A stretch of DNA of 60,000 bases from Membranipora membranacea. Taxonomy: Eukaryota > Bryozoa > Gymnolaemata > Cheilostomatida > Membraniporidae. A program made the position numbers and the translations under genes. The stretch lies in assembly GCA_914767715.1 (NCBI GenBank), contig OU612071.1, positions 14,630,948 through 14,690,947 on the forward strand, in the 5' to 3' direction. This document shows, in pieces, positions 34,101 through 46,342 of this stretch; positions within the stretch are counted from its first letter, which is position 1; every line of letters starts with the position of its first letter. The notes under the pieces were generated by a model that was not told the origin of the DNA, ran no database searches, and saw only the letters and a program-made list of their open reading frames with translations.

Positions 34101-37100
34101 CCCTCATTTATCCCGTAACAATTTCATTCAGGTTGATAGCCCATCCCTCCGTTCAAGCTTATTGCCATGAAGCAAGACAAGAAATTAACAGCTGCTTGAT
34201 GTTATTTCATGTATTTAATTACATTTTGTCGCTACCAGCCAATATTTTAAGAGATGACAACTTCCAATGATCTCTCAATAGAATTCCAATATAAAAATGT
34301 ACACAGAATTGTCTCCGATGTTATTATGGCTAGAATTTGTGTTATCATTTTTGTAGCCTGATGACCTAAACAAACTGAATATAGTACACATTGCGGGCAC
34401 CAAAGGTAAAGGCTCAACAGCAGCCCTTACTGAGAGCATACTTAGGAAACACGGCTACAAAACTGGGTTTTTCAGGTAAGTAAATAAATAAAAATCATTT
34501 TATTTTGTCAAATTTGATCTTATCTGTCTACATCAAACAGATCAATCTGAGCGTGTGTATTTCATCCGACTTGATTCATATTCACATTCCATCTCATAGC
34601 TCATCAATTATCGGATATCCTATGCTTCCTATGAATGGTGTTTTGTTTTGCTTTGCCAACAACAAAGTGTTCTTAGGTATGTGACCTTCACAATCATTTA
34701 TATTATGAATAACTCACAATTTTTACTGCCAAACTTCAAAATATGCTGATAGTTTTCTATAAACATAAAAATTCTTTCATCCAAAAGTTTGGCTGGGCTA
34801 GGGTCACTTGAAAGTAATTTTACTGACCCACTTTGGGAATTTCTGGAAACTTTCTAACTGTGTATTGAATTGTCACTGGCTAGCTACTGGTTACCTAATG
34901 CAGTGCCAAAATTCCCCTCATTTTTTTGCAGATTGTAGTAAACAGAAAGTCTACAAATATGGTATTTGTGTCTTGTAGTTGGCAAAGCCCCAATTTTAGG
35001 ATAAAAATATTGGCAATATTGCATTTTTATTGGATAAAATAGGTATGTTATTTTGATATTTTGATTGCGCTTAGATGGTGCTGAAATATGTTGTGTTGCT
35101 TGAACCATGTTGAGGAGATACCCTAGAAGAGTAAATATCATTAGCTGTTAAAGTGACAGTCCTACTAGGCCATGTTTGGTATGGTTTTAAAGATCTCAGG
35201 CTGAAAAGTCTTTAGGGCATATGAAATAAAACAGCCTGTGAACCTAGTTGCAGTAAAAATGCTGCAAAGTCTGAAAATTGGGATCATAGTGGATCATAGT
35301 GATTTATTGCCTCCCCTTACCACTATGATCTACTATGATCCTTGCTAAAATAATTAAAAAAGACTAAAATGCTATTATCCACATTTTTCATTTTTTTATA
35401 ATTTTTTTGCCCCATGAACTCACAATATTCAAGTGACAAGGGTTGTATATCAACTTTTCTAATAGGACTGTCACTTTAAGATATTTTTAGGTGTGATACT
35501 CTGTTATATGTTTAGCTAGTTTTGGTTTAATATAACTTACACCAGCTTTTGCCATCAAGAGTTGGGGTTCATGTATTGAAATAGGATTTTGTTACTGTAA
35601 GCTAAAGATAAATTCCGCTATACTATGCGTGGGTGAAAAGGTGGACCTTTACCTTCTGGGAATATTATATCACTCGTCTAGGTCAATTCATGATTGTGCA
35701 AAGTATACTACTACCTCAAAGTCACTCTATATAGTGGCTTTTATATAAATGTTAAAAATTTGTCTCCTGAATTTACAGCTCTCCACACTTGGTTGAGGTG
35801 CGAGAGAGAATCAGGCTGAATGGATCTGCTATCTCCGCGGAGTTGTTCACTCACTACTTCTGGCAGGTGTACGATACTCTGAAATCTAATCTAGAACCGG
35901 GGGAGACAATGCCTCCTTACTTCAAGTTTCTCACTCTGTTATCATTCAAGGTAACTGGTGATTATCAGCACACACAAATACATACTCTTTATGGCTATAT
36001 CAGAGGTATTTTATGTTGCCGGGATTTTTGCGACAGCTAGGAATTTAATTCTAAGCCATCGAAATCTTGGCTCATAGTCAGACTATAGGCCTATACGTTA
36101 TGTTTGTTCAACCATTTTCAATTATTTTTGGTAACATAATATCAGTTTTTGCTCGCTTGATCCAAGACCATAGACTGTCGGCTTCCCTCTTAGCATCAAG
36201 ATTATAAACCATAACTACAACGCTGAAATTTCTTTGAATTATGAGTCACCAAAGAGTCGCATCTAAAATAATTATTTCTGTGATTCGGAGTTGTTCTCAA
36301 CATGTTCAATGGGGAGGGGGACAACTCTTAAGGTTGCTGAAGACCATGGATTGTGTTGGAAAGCAGGTGGAAATTATACTATTGATTTTGATCACATGTT
36401 TGTCTGAATAACCCCAATGTTGATCATCAAGCATTTCTCCAGCGCAACACTTTGGAATTGATTCTGACTATCCAGATTGAAGAGAAATTGCTTTGATGGA
36501 AAAATCATTTGCTATGTTTAAATGCTTGCCCTACCTGAACGAAACACACGTTCCAATAGTTCTGAATTGTCTTTAAATTTCCTTTGTTGTTGTAGATATT
36601 TCTTAACGAGAATGTAAATGCAGCTATTTTAGAAGTTGGGATTGGAGGTAGATTTGATAATACCAATGTAATTACACAACCAGTCGTATGTGGTATTACT
36701 TCTCTGGGAATCGGTGAGTATCAAAATCATCATGAGTCTTATACCACTACCTTACTCAATTATTGAGGAAAGTGCTGTCAATTATATCATATCATATATC
36801 TTATCACAATATGGTATTTGAATCTAGTCCTCGGTAAAGCCCTAATTTGAGGGATCAAGATATTGGTGATTATACATTTTTTATTTGATTAAGAAGAAGG
36901 CCGACATTTTGATACCTAAGATTGTGTAAATTGTGAATGTGTGAACTGCCGACAGTGATTAGTTTGTCACGAAACAGATGGATGCATATCAAAGACTTGT
37001 ATCATTCAGATTCACTATATCTTGGTTTGCTTTGCATTGTGAGCAAAAGCCACTGCCGATGTCTTAGTCTGTAGTACAATTGTAACGCAATATAATTAAA

Positions 37101-40100
37101 ACAACTCATTTCTGTGAGTATTCATCTTATTCTTTATTTATTTATTTATATTGATATTATTATTATTCTTTATTTATCTACTTTTAATGAGACATGATTT
37201 TTTTATCTAGATCACACTCGGCTACTCGGTAACACTATCGAGGATATATCATGGCAGAAGGCGGGTATCATGAAATCTGGGTGCCCTGCTGTATCAGTCA
37301 GACAGTATGGTAGGTCAACACTGCACACTGACGTCGATATTACACATGTGTACACTTCAATGCTTCAATCTTTTACTTTAGCTTCATATTGTTTTGCCAT
37401 TTTAATGATGTTATGTTATCTCAGGTGCAGGCAATATACCAGCTATGATTTTTGTATACCACAATTACCCTATACTTTAATCATTTTGAAACATGTTACC
37501 CGAAATCTCTTTTTGAGGAAATGTTTTGCCTGGGTGACCGAATTTTAGTGAAGTGACCCATGTTATAGAACTAACTTACTCCCATCCCCAAATCCTTATG
37601 AACTCAGGGCATATTCATCATATTAAATGATGCTTAATATTGAATTCTCTCGATTTCCTACCGCTAATCATATTGATGGAATTATATGATAACTCATTGT
37701 AGCGCACTTTCGATATAAGCAATAGGCAGTTGTCCTCTCTTGTAACCGTCCATGTTTGGGGAGCACAATGTGGGTGGTTGATATTGTCTCTCCAGCTATG
37801 CTCACCATTGGAAACTTAAAAAAACATGGTTTAATTCACTATTATCAGATCCCAGCAGTTCTGATCATTGAGTACAATCAATATTTTTTGAACCAAAGTA
37901 AGAAATTGATGGAAAATGCAGTCTAGCGAACATAGACAAAAAATTGCCATCGCAACTCAATCTTGGTTATATCATGTCTTACAGAATCCAGTATGAGAGT
38001 CTTAAGCAAATATTCAGATGAAGTCGGCTGTGCACTGTACGAAGCTCCGCCCTTTGACGCCAGACAGAGGCTCACTGATGTTGTGCCTCGCCTCGGTAGG
38101 TTCATATATTATCTCATGATATTTGTGGGCCGTTGGTCTGTGAAATTGAAGCCTCATTTCATTTTGTTTTACGAGCGGATACTTGGTGCATTCATTGTAT
38201 TAGATGCTCTGTTATCAAATTTCATGTTTTATATGACAAAGGGTATGGTATACAGTATTCATAATTCCTGGCGGGGGGGGGGGGGGTGGGCCTTTTCTGA
38301 TAGTAGCTCACTTCAGCTAAAATCAGGTCCCTTCTGTCTGCATTATGGTTATGGTTATGTGATTTCCTGGCATTCACCTTCACACTGATGACATATTATT
38401 GCATTGTATCTCTGATCAATAGGATAATTAATAAAATTATGTAGCTTGAGTACCTTAAAGGATTACTGACACCTTGGAGGTTTTGGTATCGTTTTGAAGC
38501 TCTTAGTCTAACTAAGATAACACTGGCAATGTCTAAATTAGACTGTGGCCTCATTTCAAGGAATAAGCAATTGAGGGAGCAAAATTCTTCTCATATACTC
38601 TCATATACTCATATTGTCTCCCCTCACAGATCTTAGAGAAGACAACTCATCTAGTAAATCCCTTATGAGCAGTAGCCTCATTTCCTGAATTCTCAAATAC
38701 ACACCCCCATCTAAATGTTTATGATTCACATTGATTACTATGACTATGTAAACAAAGGCACGCTTAACCGCAGTTGATGTATTTTACGTGTTGTCATTAT
38801 GGGCATTCCATCACAAGTGTGATTCATTCAATGGGCATACAGACAAAATAGAAAAATATTCTAAAGTCAATGATGGTATATCCAGAGACTATAGATATCT
38901 ATAGTCTCTGGTATAACATCATTCATTGTTACAACATCACAGTACATAGCAAACAGCAATTGTAAAGGGTGATTGTTCAAAGAGACCACATTTGAAGCCT
39001 GGCCCTCTGATCTCTGCCTTCTCAGTGAAGCCCAGTGAGGGCAGATTTACTAAACATAACAAATTAAACAGCTGACTGATGACTATGACCAGAAATTTGT
39101 TTGGCGATTCATTTCTATTTCATAAATTGAGTGCACTTATGCCGCACACACTTGCTGGGCAGAATTCTCAACAAATGGCTGCTAACTATAACAGGGCTTT
39201 GGTGTGATGAACCGAGGTCAATTTAATTAAGTAGGGGCAGCACATGTAAGGTAAGACTCTAACGACCAGAGATACACATCCTTATAGCGCAGTCTCGCCT
39301 CAGTGCGCATCATGGCTCAATCGTCTATAACAGCGTACTTCTTTATTGTTCTCAGGTATGGCTGGTAGCGTTCAGATGACCAATGCAAGTTTAGCTGTTC
39401 AACTATGTAGAATATTTCTTGACAGACAAATTGACAGCAGGAAGTGGACCTTGCCTACTCAGGGAGATTGTGTGATCTCATTGGCAGATCTAGATGAGAC
39501 GACCCTTGAAGGTCAGTTATTTTTGTGTTTTATTCCAGAGAGTGTCATTTGGAAATGATCTGAATGAGTAAGTTTAGCAAGAGAGTTTAGCAGAAAATTG
39601 TTAAATACTACCCAAAGACCGATGCATGTTATAGTCATAAGAATCTGACATAACTTTATCATATGTAACTGCCTAACTAAGAAATATGAATCAATCAACT
39701 GTGGACATATACAAGTAGTTGAAAAAATGTTTTCAATTTTTTTCAAGGAAAGGCAATTATAAAGGTTTTCCAATTGCATAAAGTTTGACTCAGGCCTGTG
39801 AAAAATCCCTAATGAGTTTGGCAAAACTAAGGCAAATTTGTGACTCGTCTCCATGTTGAGATTTGAACCCAACTATTTACACCAATCTCATCTTTTTGAT
39901 AACAAAGGTTCTTTGGAATTTGAGTTGTTAGGTGTAGCATCTAACACTTTGATTGGTATTCTTTCCAGGTTTAGCAGAGTGTAAATGGCCAGGCAGATTC
40001 CACACAGTGAAGCGCCCCGGAGTCACATACTACTTTGACGGAGCTCACACGGTGGAGAGCGTCTCAGAGGCTTTCAAATGGTTCAGATCTCAAGCAGCTG

Positions 40101-43100
40101 AGGAGAAAGCATTGTTGATAGCTGCCGGGAGTTCTGTCAAATCAGTTTTCTTGTTCAACAAAACAGGTAGAGAATGTGTATTGTCAATGAAATCTCAAAC
40201 AAACTTGTCATGATGGATTACAGCCATAGTTTGATCCCCCCTCCCCCACATATTTAAAACCTTTTCAAAGATCCCATTGAAATTTAAAGCACTGTGGCAA
40301 TTGTTAATATAGCCGCTTTGGAACACTGTTGTTTGCGTGTTAATTGATTGCTTGTACTTCAGTAAGGAGTACAAAATTTTAACTGATAAATTATCAGTGA
40401 GATTTTAGCAATTTTATGTTTCCCTGAGGATCAGTATGCTGCCCTTGACCAAGTTCTATATTTGTTTACTTATATTTGTTTTATTATCTTACGGCCATTT
40501 ATTTTTATTAGTCTTTTTTTACTTTAATTTATTTCCTGCAAAATTTTCTCAAATTAAGTTCTTTAACTCAGTAAAGACCGCCAACAACAAGCAGCATAGT
40601 CAAGGTACTCCGTCCAGTTTCCAGTGTTTGGATAGAGTCTGCCATTATTTCTTTCACAAGGTGTCGCTAGTTTAGGTGTGCATTACCTGTTGGTAGTTGG
40701 TCGCAGCATTCAACTATCAACCACTACCCAATCACATAAGATGATTGGGCCATTGTTGATAATCGAATGCCACTACCAACTACAAGCTGAAAATGAGCTA
40801 GTTGCTCTCACGGTGACTTGAAATAAGAAATATAATTCATACATAAGCTCATGATTCATCACATCCATTTACCGAAACTTTGTACAAGGTAAGGGTGGGC
40901 AAGGCAGGGTAATGTGTGATGAATATACGCCCAGCATGCCACCCTCTTGACGGTTCTTTATTCTGTACTGTTGTGTTAACCTTTCAGGAGACAGATCAGC
41001 AGAGGAGCTAATGACACCGATCGCTGATCAGAGATCCGAGTTTAGTTTCGATTATACCGTCTTCTGTCCAAATCTTATCTCCAACGCAGGTAAGGATTTA
41101 CTAATGGTTTAGCTCAATTATTTGAGTAGTATTAATTGAAGCGAATTCCTTTCTCGGGGCCAATCCCAACGCTTGACAGTAAAATGGGAGGAGCTTCCTT
41201 GAGGTTATGGTTTCAGCAGTTAAATAATCACATGACATGCTAGAAAATGCTATATTTTGTTTGAACTGCGGCAAGTGAGCCTGTTCGCTGGAATGAATAA
41301 CCACTGGGCGCTTTCCCTGTCCACCCTGGTTGAGCTTAATCACAATTGGCAGCATACCGATTGAATTATGTTGAGGCTAATATCACTTACTTACCAAATT
41401 TATGCCTTTAACACAATTCAGATTGCGCTAACTGTTTACCTGCTCAATTCCGCTTTCTCGTACGCTTTACTTAAGTTTATTGAGACTGATGCTACTGAAT
41501 TTCGTAGTTCCACTGGACATCTTAGTGCAATTTAAATTTTGTCTTTTCCAAACATCGTGTGATGACCTCTATCTATTGAACAATTCGATATGACTCATAT
41601 GCTTCAACTGAACTCATTCTCTTCAGGCACACTGCAGGAATACTGTGCAAATTTCCCCCTGAAGCAACGCATTTCAATCACACTTAGCTTTCAGAAATTT
41701 ACGCACATAGTTCTTTGATGCAATCATGAGTTTTGTTTGGCCGCAATAGATCATTCACTTTCATATTAGACATAAGTTGCGACTCTTTGCTCAATTTCAG
41801 CTTTGCTCGGTACACTCCAGGCATAATGATACAAATTTTCCTCTGTAGAAATGCAGAGAAACCCCAAACGCAAAAGTCAGGTTTATTGCGAGTCAAGATT
41901 GGTGTTGCCCAGGGTTCAGTTTACCTTTGATTAATGAATGGTGTATCACCAACCGTCTTGTTATAATATATGATAAAACCTTTCAAGTCCTTTTTAAAGC
42001 CCCAAACAAAATTTTAACCCTGAATATTACAAGCTCGGATTCGGGAACTCTATTTTAAAAGAAAGGAACCACCAAATTTTTAGGACTTGAGTTAGACTCC
42101 AACATAACTTTCCATGAGCATTTTAAAAGCCTAAAAAAGAAATTAAATTTAACTATGATGATGATGCGAGCACTCTGTCCAGCCATTGACTAAAAGTCAC
42201 ATATTGACATATATTACTGCTTTTTCTATCCTCATTTGATATATACGGATTAGAGTTCTGGGGCCACGCAAGTGATAGCCAACTACGACCAATACAGACT
42301 CTACAAAAAAATGCTCTGCGAATCATTAATAGAATTGGACCAGGGGGTCACATTTCTAGTCATTTTGAAAAACTTAAAATCATGCCATTGCAAATGCTTC
42401 TTGAATACAGAACTTTAAAACTTTTATTAAAATCATATTCAATTCAAGATATTTTAAATATGGAAACAAACCATGAGTACAATACTAGATCGAACAAACT
42501 TAAAGTTATTAAGACCAACGACAAGCGAGGAGAGAGGTCCTTGTTGAGCAATGGCATAGCCTTGTTCAACAAGTACCTTTTGGGAGTTTGGACGGGGCCA
42601 GGGTGCGATCTCACAGTTGGACTGGCGGGGCGTCTCTTGGCGTGCGGTGGATAGCGGGTACGGTGGGCATGTTTTGTCTGGGCTTTTCATGATGTTCGTG
42701 TGGTGTTTTTGTAATTAGGTGGAAGGTTGGCCGCCACTCTAGTCACAGACAATCTGGCTGACCCATGCTTTTATTTACTTTCTTTGAACATTTATTTCTC
42801 TTAATTTACAATGTTTCTTTATAGCAAAATACAGAAAAAAATTCCAATCACACCCAGTTATCAGCATTTTGTGCAATCATTTCTTTGAGTCAAATCATGA
42901 GTTGTGATTGGCCTCAATAGAGCATTCACTTTCATATAAGACATTAGTTGCGACCCTTTGCTCGATTCCCGCTTTGCTCAGCTTACTCTTTTTATAACCA
43001 CAGGTCTTCATTCTGATTGTAAAGATAGAAGAGTCCTGCCTAGTAAACAGCTGTCTGAAGTGACCGCACATCGAGACGCCTGGATGTCACTTAACGGCGA

Positions 43101-43464
43101 CAGCATATCAAACCAGGATGTTAAACTCAGCGACGACATCTCGGAATTCATTGTGCATAAATCACATCATAATCAAGGCAGCCAATCATTCAAGAATCCC
43201 ACTGCTGCCACCAATGTAACCGACATCGTAGACAATGACTATTCAGCAAGATTGAAGGCTGACCAGAACTCTGTGTTACTTTTTTCCTCACTGAACACTG
43301 CTCTGTCATGGTTAGGTCGCGGCTTGGATACTAATCTGGAGGCTTACGCAAACACTGATAGCCTACCATATATAGCTAAGAGAGAGCATTTACAAGTATT
43401 CATAACTGGTAGTCTGTATCTAGTAGGAAATTCATTTATGTGCCTCAATGAGAGTGTTAAGTGA
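31165..43464 (+). CDS. FPGS: folylpolyglutamate synthase (11 exons, 692 aa)
   Basis: ATP-dependent ligase that adds glutamates to folates, retaining them in cytosol and mitochondria. Exons: 31165-31578, 33092-33220, 34357-34475, 35779-35950, 36596-36713, 37211-37309, 37985-38095, 39356-39511, 39969-40166, 40988-41089, 43004-43464. GT..AG throughout, and the phases close. Seen: P-loop GTKGKGS (195-201), [45 protein letters not shown] and DGAHT (463-467), in the Mur-ligase order. The C-terminal HVFITGSL-type strand appears as [11 protein letters not shown]. The leader of about 120 residues is Ser/Arg-rich and poor in acidic residues until near its end, so it is probably mitochondrial. In-frame ATGs at codons 1, 12 and 121 could give mitochondrial and cytosolic forms, as in human FPGS. 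Its total length exceeds the human 587 aa because of a longer leader and a longer acidic stretch in exon 11. Confidence 0.95.
31708..31835. repeat. 65-bp tandem duplication in FPGS intron 1
   Basis: Two adjacent copies share GTGAC-TAATGT, GCTAGC-CCAATTTCTG-TAGCCA and ATCGAGTTTATATAAAG. Core spacing is 65 bp. GTTAGCTAGCGC-type words also occur near 7,090 and 18,060, so the unit may belong to a dispersed repeat. Confidence 0.7.
32955..32969. repeat. G15 homopolymer in FPGS intron 1
   Basis: Fifteen consecutive G, 122 bases before the exon 2 start. See the finding on G/C tracts. Confidence 0.9.
33552..34060. mobile_element. 509-bp MITE with TA target duplication, copy 2
   Basis: Same structure and length as copy 1 at 23,631-24,139, flanked by TA at 33,550-33,551 and 34,061-34,062. 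The two copies differ by scattered substitutions only. It lies in FPGS intron 2. The family is probably Tc1/mariner-related, judged from the TA duplication alone. Confidence 0.8.
35152..35475. mobile_element. MITE flanked by TTAA
   Basis: A 324-bp element with termini AGTGACAGTCCTA and TAGGACTGTCACT, exact inverses. TTAA lies outside each end (35,148-35,151 and 35,476-35,479), which suggests a piggyBac-type insertion, though TA alone would also fit. Inside is a second inverted pair (GGATCATAGTGGATCATAGTG, about 35,281-35,301, versus its near-inverse ending at 35,342). It lies in FPGS intron 3. Confidence 0.65.
38273..38286. repeat. G14 homopolymer in FPGS intron 7
   Basis: Fourteen consecutive G. 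See the finding on G/C tracts. Confidence 0.9.
38882..38911. repeat. perfect 30-bp palindrome
   Basis: The half-site CCAGAGACTATAGAT is followed directly by its exact reverse complement with no spacer. It lies in FPGS intron 7. The flanks do not extend the symmetry. Confidence 0.9.
39222..39275. repeat. fragment of the 17,237-17,543 MITE family
   Basis: TCAATTTAATTAAGTAGGGGC, GTAAGGTAAGACTCTAACGA and CCAGAGATACACAT follow the order of that element's right end. It lies in FPGS intron 7. Confidence 0.45.
41860..42560 (+). pseudogene. decayed LINE reverse-transcriptase fragment in FPGS intron 10
   Basis: Translated pieces match the C-terminal half of non-LTR reverse transcriptases in order: [17 protein letters not shown] (41,871-41,927; compare the GVPQGS motif), then [19 protein letters not shown] (about 42,080-42,135), then [20 protein letters not shown] (about 42,243-42,302), then the NALRIINRI block. 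Stops and frame changes interrupt it, and the catalytic YADD block between the first two pieces is missing. It is dead and 5'-truncated. The CR1/L2/Jockey group is possible, but the clade cannot be fixed by eye. Confidence 0.7.
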
Positions 43465-44955
43465 TCTCCTATGTTTTTAATGATGAGGCTTCCAATTTTT
43501 CAAACTACATTACTCACCGATTGACAATACTCTTGTAACCTATTTTTACTTGGATTGATACTGCTAACAGATGGATATGGCTCTTGATTCAATTTTTTTA
43601 ACTCTGATACTTTCCTATAACATTTTGTTACCCCCCCCCCCCCTCTTGAACCTAGCATATGCGAGATAAATGGGTTGACCATGTCTTTGTCTGAGTGCGC
43701 TTGTGTGATACTACCTCAATTATTTTGGATGATAGCATAGCAGATATTTTGTTGTATGTATACCGACTAAGAAAAATGAAAAATTTAAATTGAGAGTTCT
43801 TTATTTTGACGTCAATGCCACAGCTAAGCCCTCGCTTGTGACAGAATCAGGTTGCTGGTACCATTCTTGAGTTCTAGGCATGTGATCTTTAGGTGCTTTG
43901 ATATATAGATATTGATGTAAAATAACAATACATAGAAAAATGGTTATTTGAATTTAATCATCCGTCATATTATCATCGTCACCACTTGTTGATATAATAT
44001 ATAATATACTTTTTAATAATATACTTTTTATTGGCATCCGAAGTCATATCATTGGAAATGTTTTGCACTCAGTGGCAGAAAACGAAAATGGAAACAAAAA
44101 ACAAAGGAACAGAAAGGAAGTTGAATATAATATCATCAATCTGAGAACATATGATTGAATAGTAATGTTTTAAATGATTGGTTGTCTTGTTGTTTGCTGT
44201 TCATACCTCAGTCGTTAAGATCAGAGCTCTGTTTCTGATCCAATCTCGCTACTTCTGACAGGCCTGTTTTGATGGACAGATGCAAATTTGTATGCTGTTT
44301 CTATGAATTATTGAGGGGACATGCACGCACACAATACAGAGGGAAACTCTTGTCAGTAAAGGGTTTCCGCATCCGATTGTCTTACCTGATTCTAAATAAC
44401 TATTTGTAATTTTTATGGTATTTCCAGTAGAGGAAAATGCAACGCGTTTTTTGTTCATCATAATTACATAATTGATGTTGGCAAGAGCGCGCGCCTCTGA
44501 CATTTTTATACTGATTTCCTCTCTCCAAAGTCAACACTTGATTTTTATTGCAGTTTGTATGACGGATCGAAATTATTAGAGTAACATCAACCAACACAGT
44601 TGTCATTATGAAATTTCAACTCCTCGCTGATTTTTATCTTACTTGATTAAGTGATATCACGTTTGTCGTTGGTTACATAATTCGACAGTCTCGCTTGCAT
44701 AGAAGATTGGACTGCGATGGCACAGCAGTCATTACAGAGGGTCAGGGGAGGTTTGATACAGCCTGAGTTGACATATTCTTCTATAGCAGTGAATATCATG
44801 TTTAAATTGGCTTAACCAGGAGTGGGAAAATCAACAATCTGAGATACTGGTAGCAGCATTGTGGTATCTATACTGTGCAAAGATCATTAAAGTCACCACA
44901 CACGAAAAAGTTTAGCATCTGGGTATGATGACTGTAGATTTTTAGAGGCGGTGGC
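43465..44955. other. FPGS 3' flank, no gene recognised
   Basis: This must contain the FPGS 3' untranslated region, but I could not pick a confident poly(A) signal. It holds a C13 run (43,631-43,643) and AT-rich sequence near 43,995-44,030. No coding signal was seen. Confidence 0.4.
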
Positions 44956-45334
44956 GATTATTGATCAGTGGTATCATCTTTCAGCGACGTTTTTAGCCCA
45001 GGAGGATGGTATACGAGAGAGGATATGATGGGATGGTAGCCCGTCTGTTTGTACATAAACCAGTATACAGATACATGCGTAGTCTTCAATTCTGATAGAT
45101 TTGGGATAGACAAATGATCGTTAGCATATACGGCTACACCAACCCCACTTCTTTTACCAGCCTTATTACATGTATGCATAGCGAAACCATCAATATTATA
45201 TAACTTACACTTATTACATTCAACCAGGAATCTGTGAGCATAATGATATTGTACCTGTGCGCTATTAATTTCAACTCTTTAAACTTCTCATCATTTAATG
45301 ATCTCACGTTGTGTAGCTCTAGCAGGGTTTTCAA
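44956..45334 (-). pseudogene. LINE endonuclease-domain fragment
   Basis: Minus-strand translation begins LLELHNVRSLNDEKFKELKL and continues to IIMLTDSWL, which matches the start of apurinic-type endonucleases of non-LTR retrotransposons (NARSL ... TETWL). After a frameshift the frame GKRSGVGVAVYANDHLSI and SSLVYHPPG follows, as in the next endonuclease blocks. Glu of TETWL is Asp here. The piece is bounded on its 5' side by a MITE fragment at 45,335. It is inverted relative to the RT fragment in FPGS intron 10, so the two are not one element. Confidence 0.65.
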
Positions 45335-45516
45335 TTATGCCAATGCTGAATCAAGACAAATTTTTATCCGATTATAAGCAGATTTTAAGATTAAAACTAT
45401 TTTCTAAGTTTAACCCTAACCCTTTAACCCTATTTTCAGCTCCTTATTAAAAGAACCAAACCGGGGAGATGAAAACTCCAAATAGAGGCTCAAATTAGAG
45501 CTCAGAAGACTGACTA
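45335..45516. repeat. fragment of the 509-bp MITE family
   Basis: CAATGCTGAATCAAGACAAATTTTTATCCGATTATAAGC, TTTCAGCTCC and GAACCAAACCGGGGAGATGAAAACTCC-AAT-GAGGC match the right half of the 509-bp elements in order, ending CTGAC-TA. A CCCTAACCC-like expansion interrupts it. It abuts the LINE fragment, so one inserted into or recombined with the other. Confidence 0.55.
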
Positions 45517-45520
45517 TTAG

Positions 45521-45800
45521 GTTTAGGTATCATTCTAGAGTTCTCTATCTAATTCAGAAAATTGCTGTAAGGTTTATAAACAGCAAATGGCCCAGTTTCA
45601 ACTGATTCTCACTCAAAGTTGACGCTGAAAGGTACTAAAGAGGTTCTATTTTGTATGTACTATTATAGAAGTAGTACCTTATAAGTACCTTCACATATCA
45701 AATTCGAGGGAAAATGAGTTGAAACTGGGCCAAATGTTGTTAATGAACCTTATATCAGATTTCTGAATTAGACTGAGAACTCTAGAATGAAACCAAAACC
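45521..45800. mobile_element. MITE with inverted repeats of about 85 bp
   Basis: The left arm GGTTTAGGTATCATTCTAGAG runs on through TCTAATTCAGAAA and GGCCCAGTTTCAACT. All three blocks return inverted in reverse order at the right (AGTTGAAACTGGGCC, TTTCTGAATTAGA, CTCTAGAATGAAACCAAAACC). The loop is about 100 bp and itself has a GTACT/AGTAC inversion. No clear target duplication was seen. It is a typical non-coding foldback element. Confidence 0.65.
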
Positions 45801-45835
45801 TTTTTTCCTTCACAGTCACTGCAACAATGTCGGTA

Positions 45836-45957
45836 AAGCTGCAAAGGCACAAAAAGACAAGATTGATAAATTAAAGCACATGCTGCTACTTTTTTGTATC
45901 ACTAAACAATCGTTAATAGAGCTGCAAAGGCATAAAAAGACAAGATTGATAAACAGA
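45836..45957. repeat. tandem duplication, 83-bp period
   Basis: GCTGCAAAGGCACAAAAAGA and the following bases at 45,838 recur at 45,921 with one change. Both copies can be read as Lys-rich peptide (AAKAQKDKIDKLK and LQRHKKTRLI in different frames), so the repeat is at DNA level. No gene is assigned. Confidence 0.7.
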
Positions 45958-46342
45958 AGCAGGCATACATGACAAGTTGGTAGACCCAAAAATCATGAGG
46001 TCTTCGCGGACAAACTCCAGATCCGGAATACCACCCCGCGTCCCGCAGTGCGGGTGCAATTCAGCCCGCGTTTGTCATATTTCTAAGCCAAAACTTGAGC
46101 TTCCATATTATTAATTGCGTCATTTTACCTGAATTTACATACAAACAGCAATGGTAATAAGCAATTACATAGGTATATGCACTGTTGAGGTAGGAAAACA
46201 TAGTTTCCCTTGCAAAAAGAAGCTTACAAAATGTACTGGGTAAAGGAAGCTGAAAAAAGGGAGATAGGGAGAGGGTGGAAAAAGACCCTAAAAACTGGGA
46301 GCCTCCCTACCAAAAAGAGAGTTGGATGAGAGAAAGAGAATA

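Noticed and set aside
42382-42654. independent 90-aa gene in FPGS intron 10
   Set aside because: Its upstream part is continuous with the LINE reverse-transcriptase fragment and the rest is decayed.
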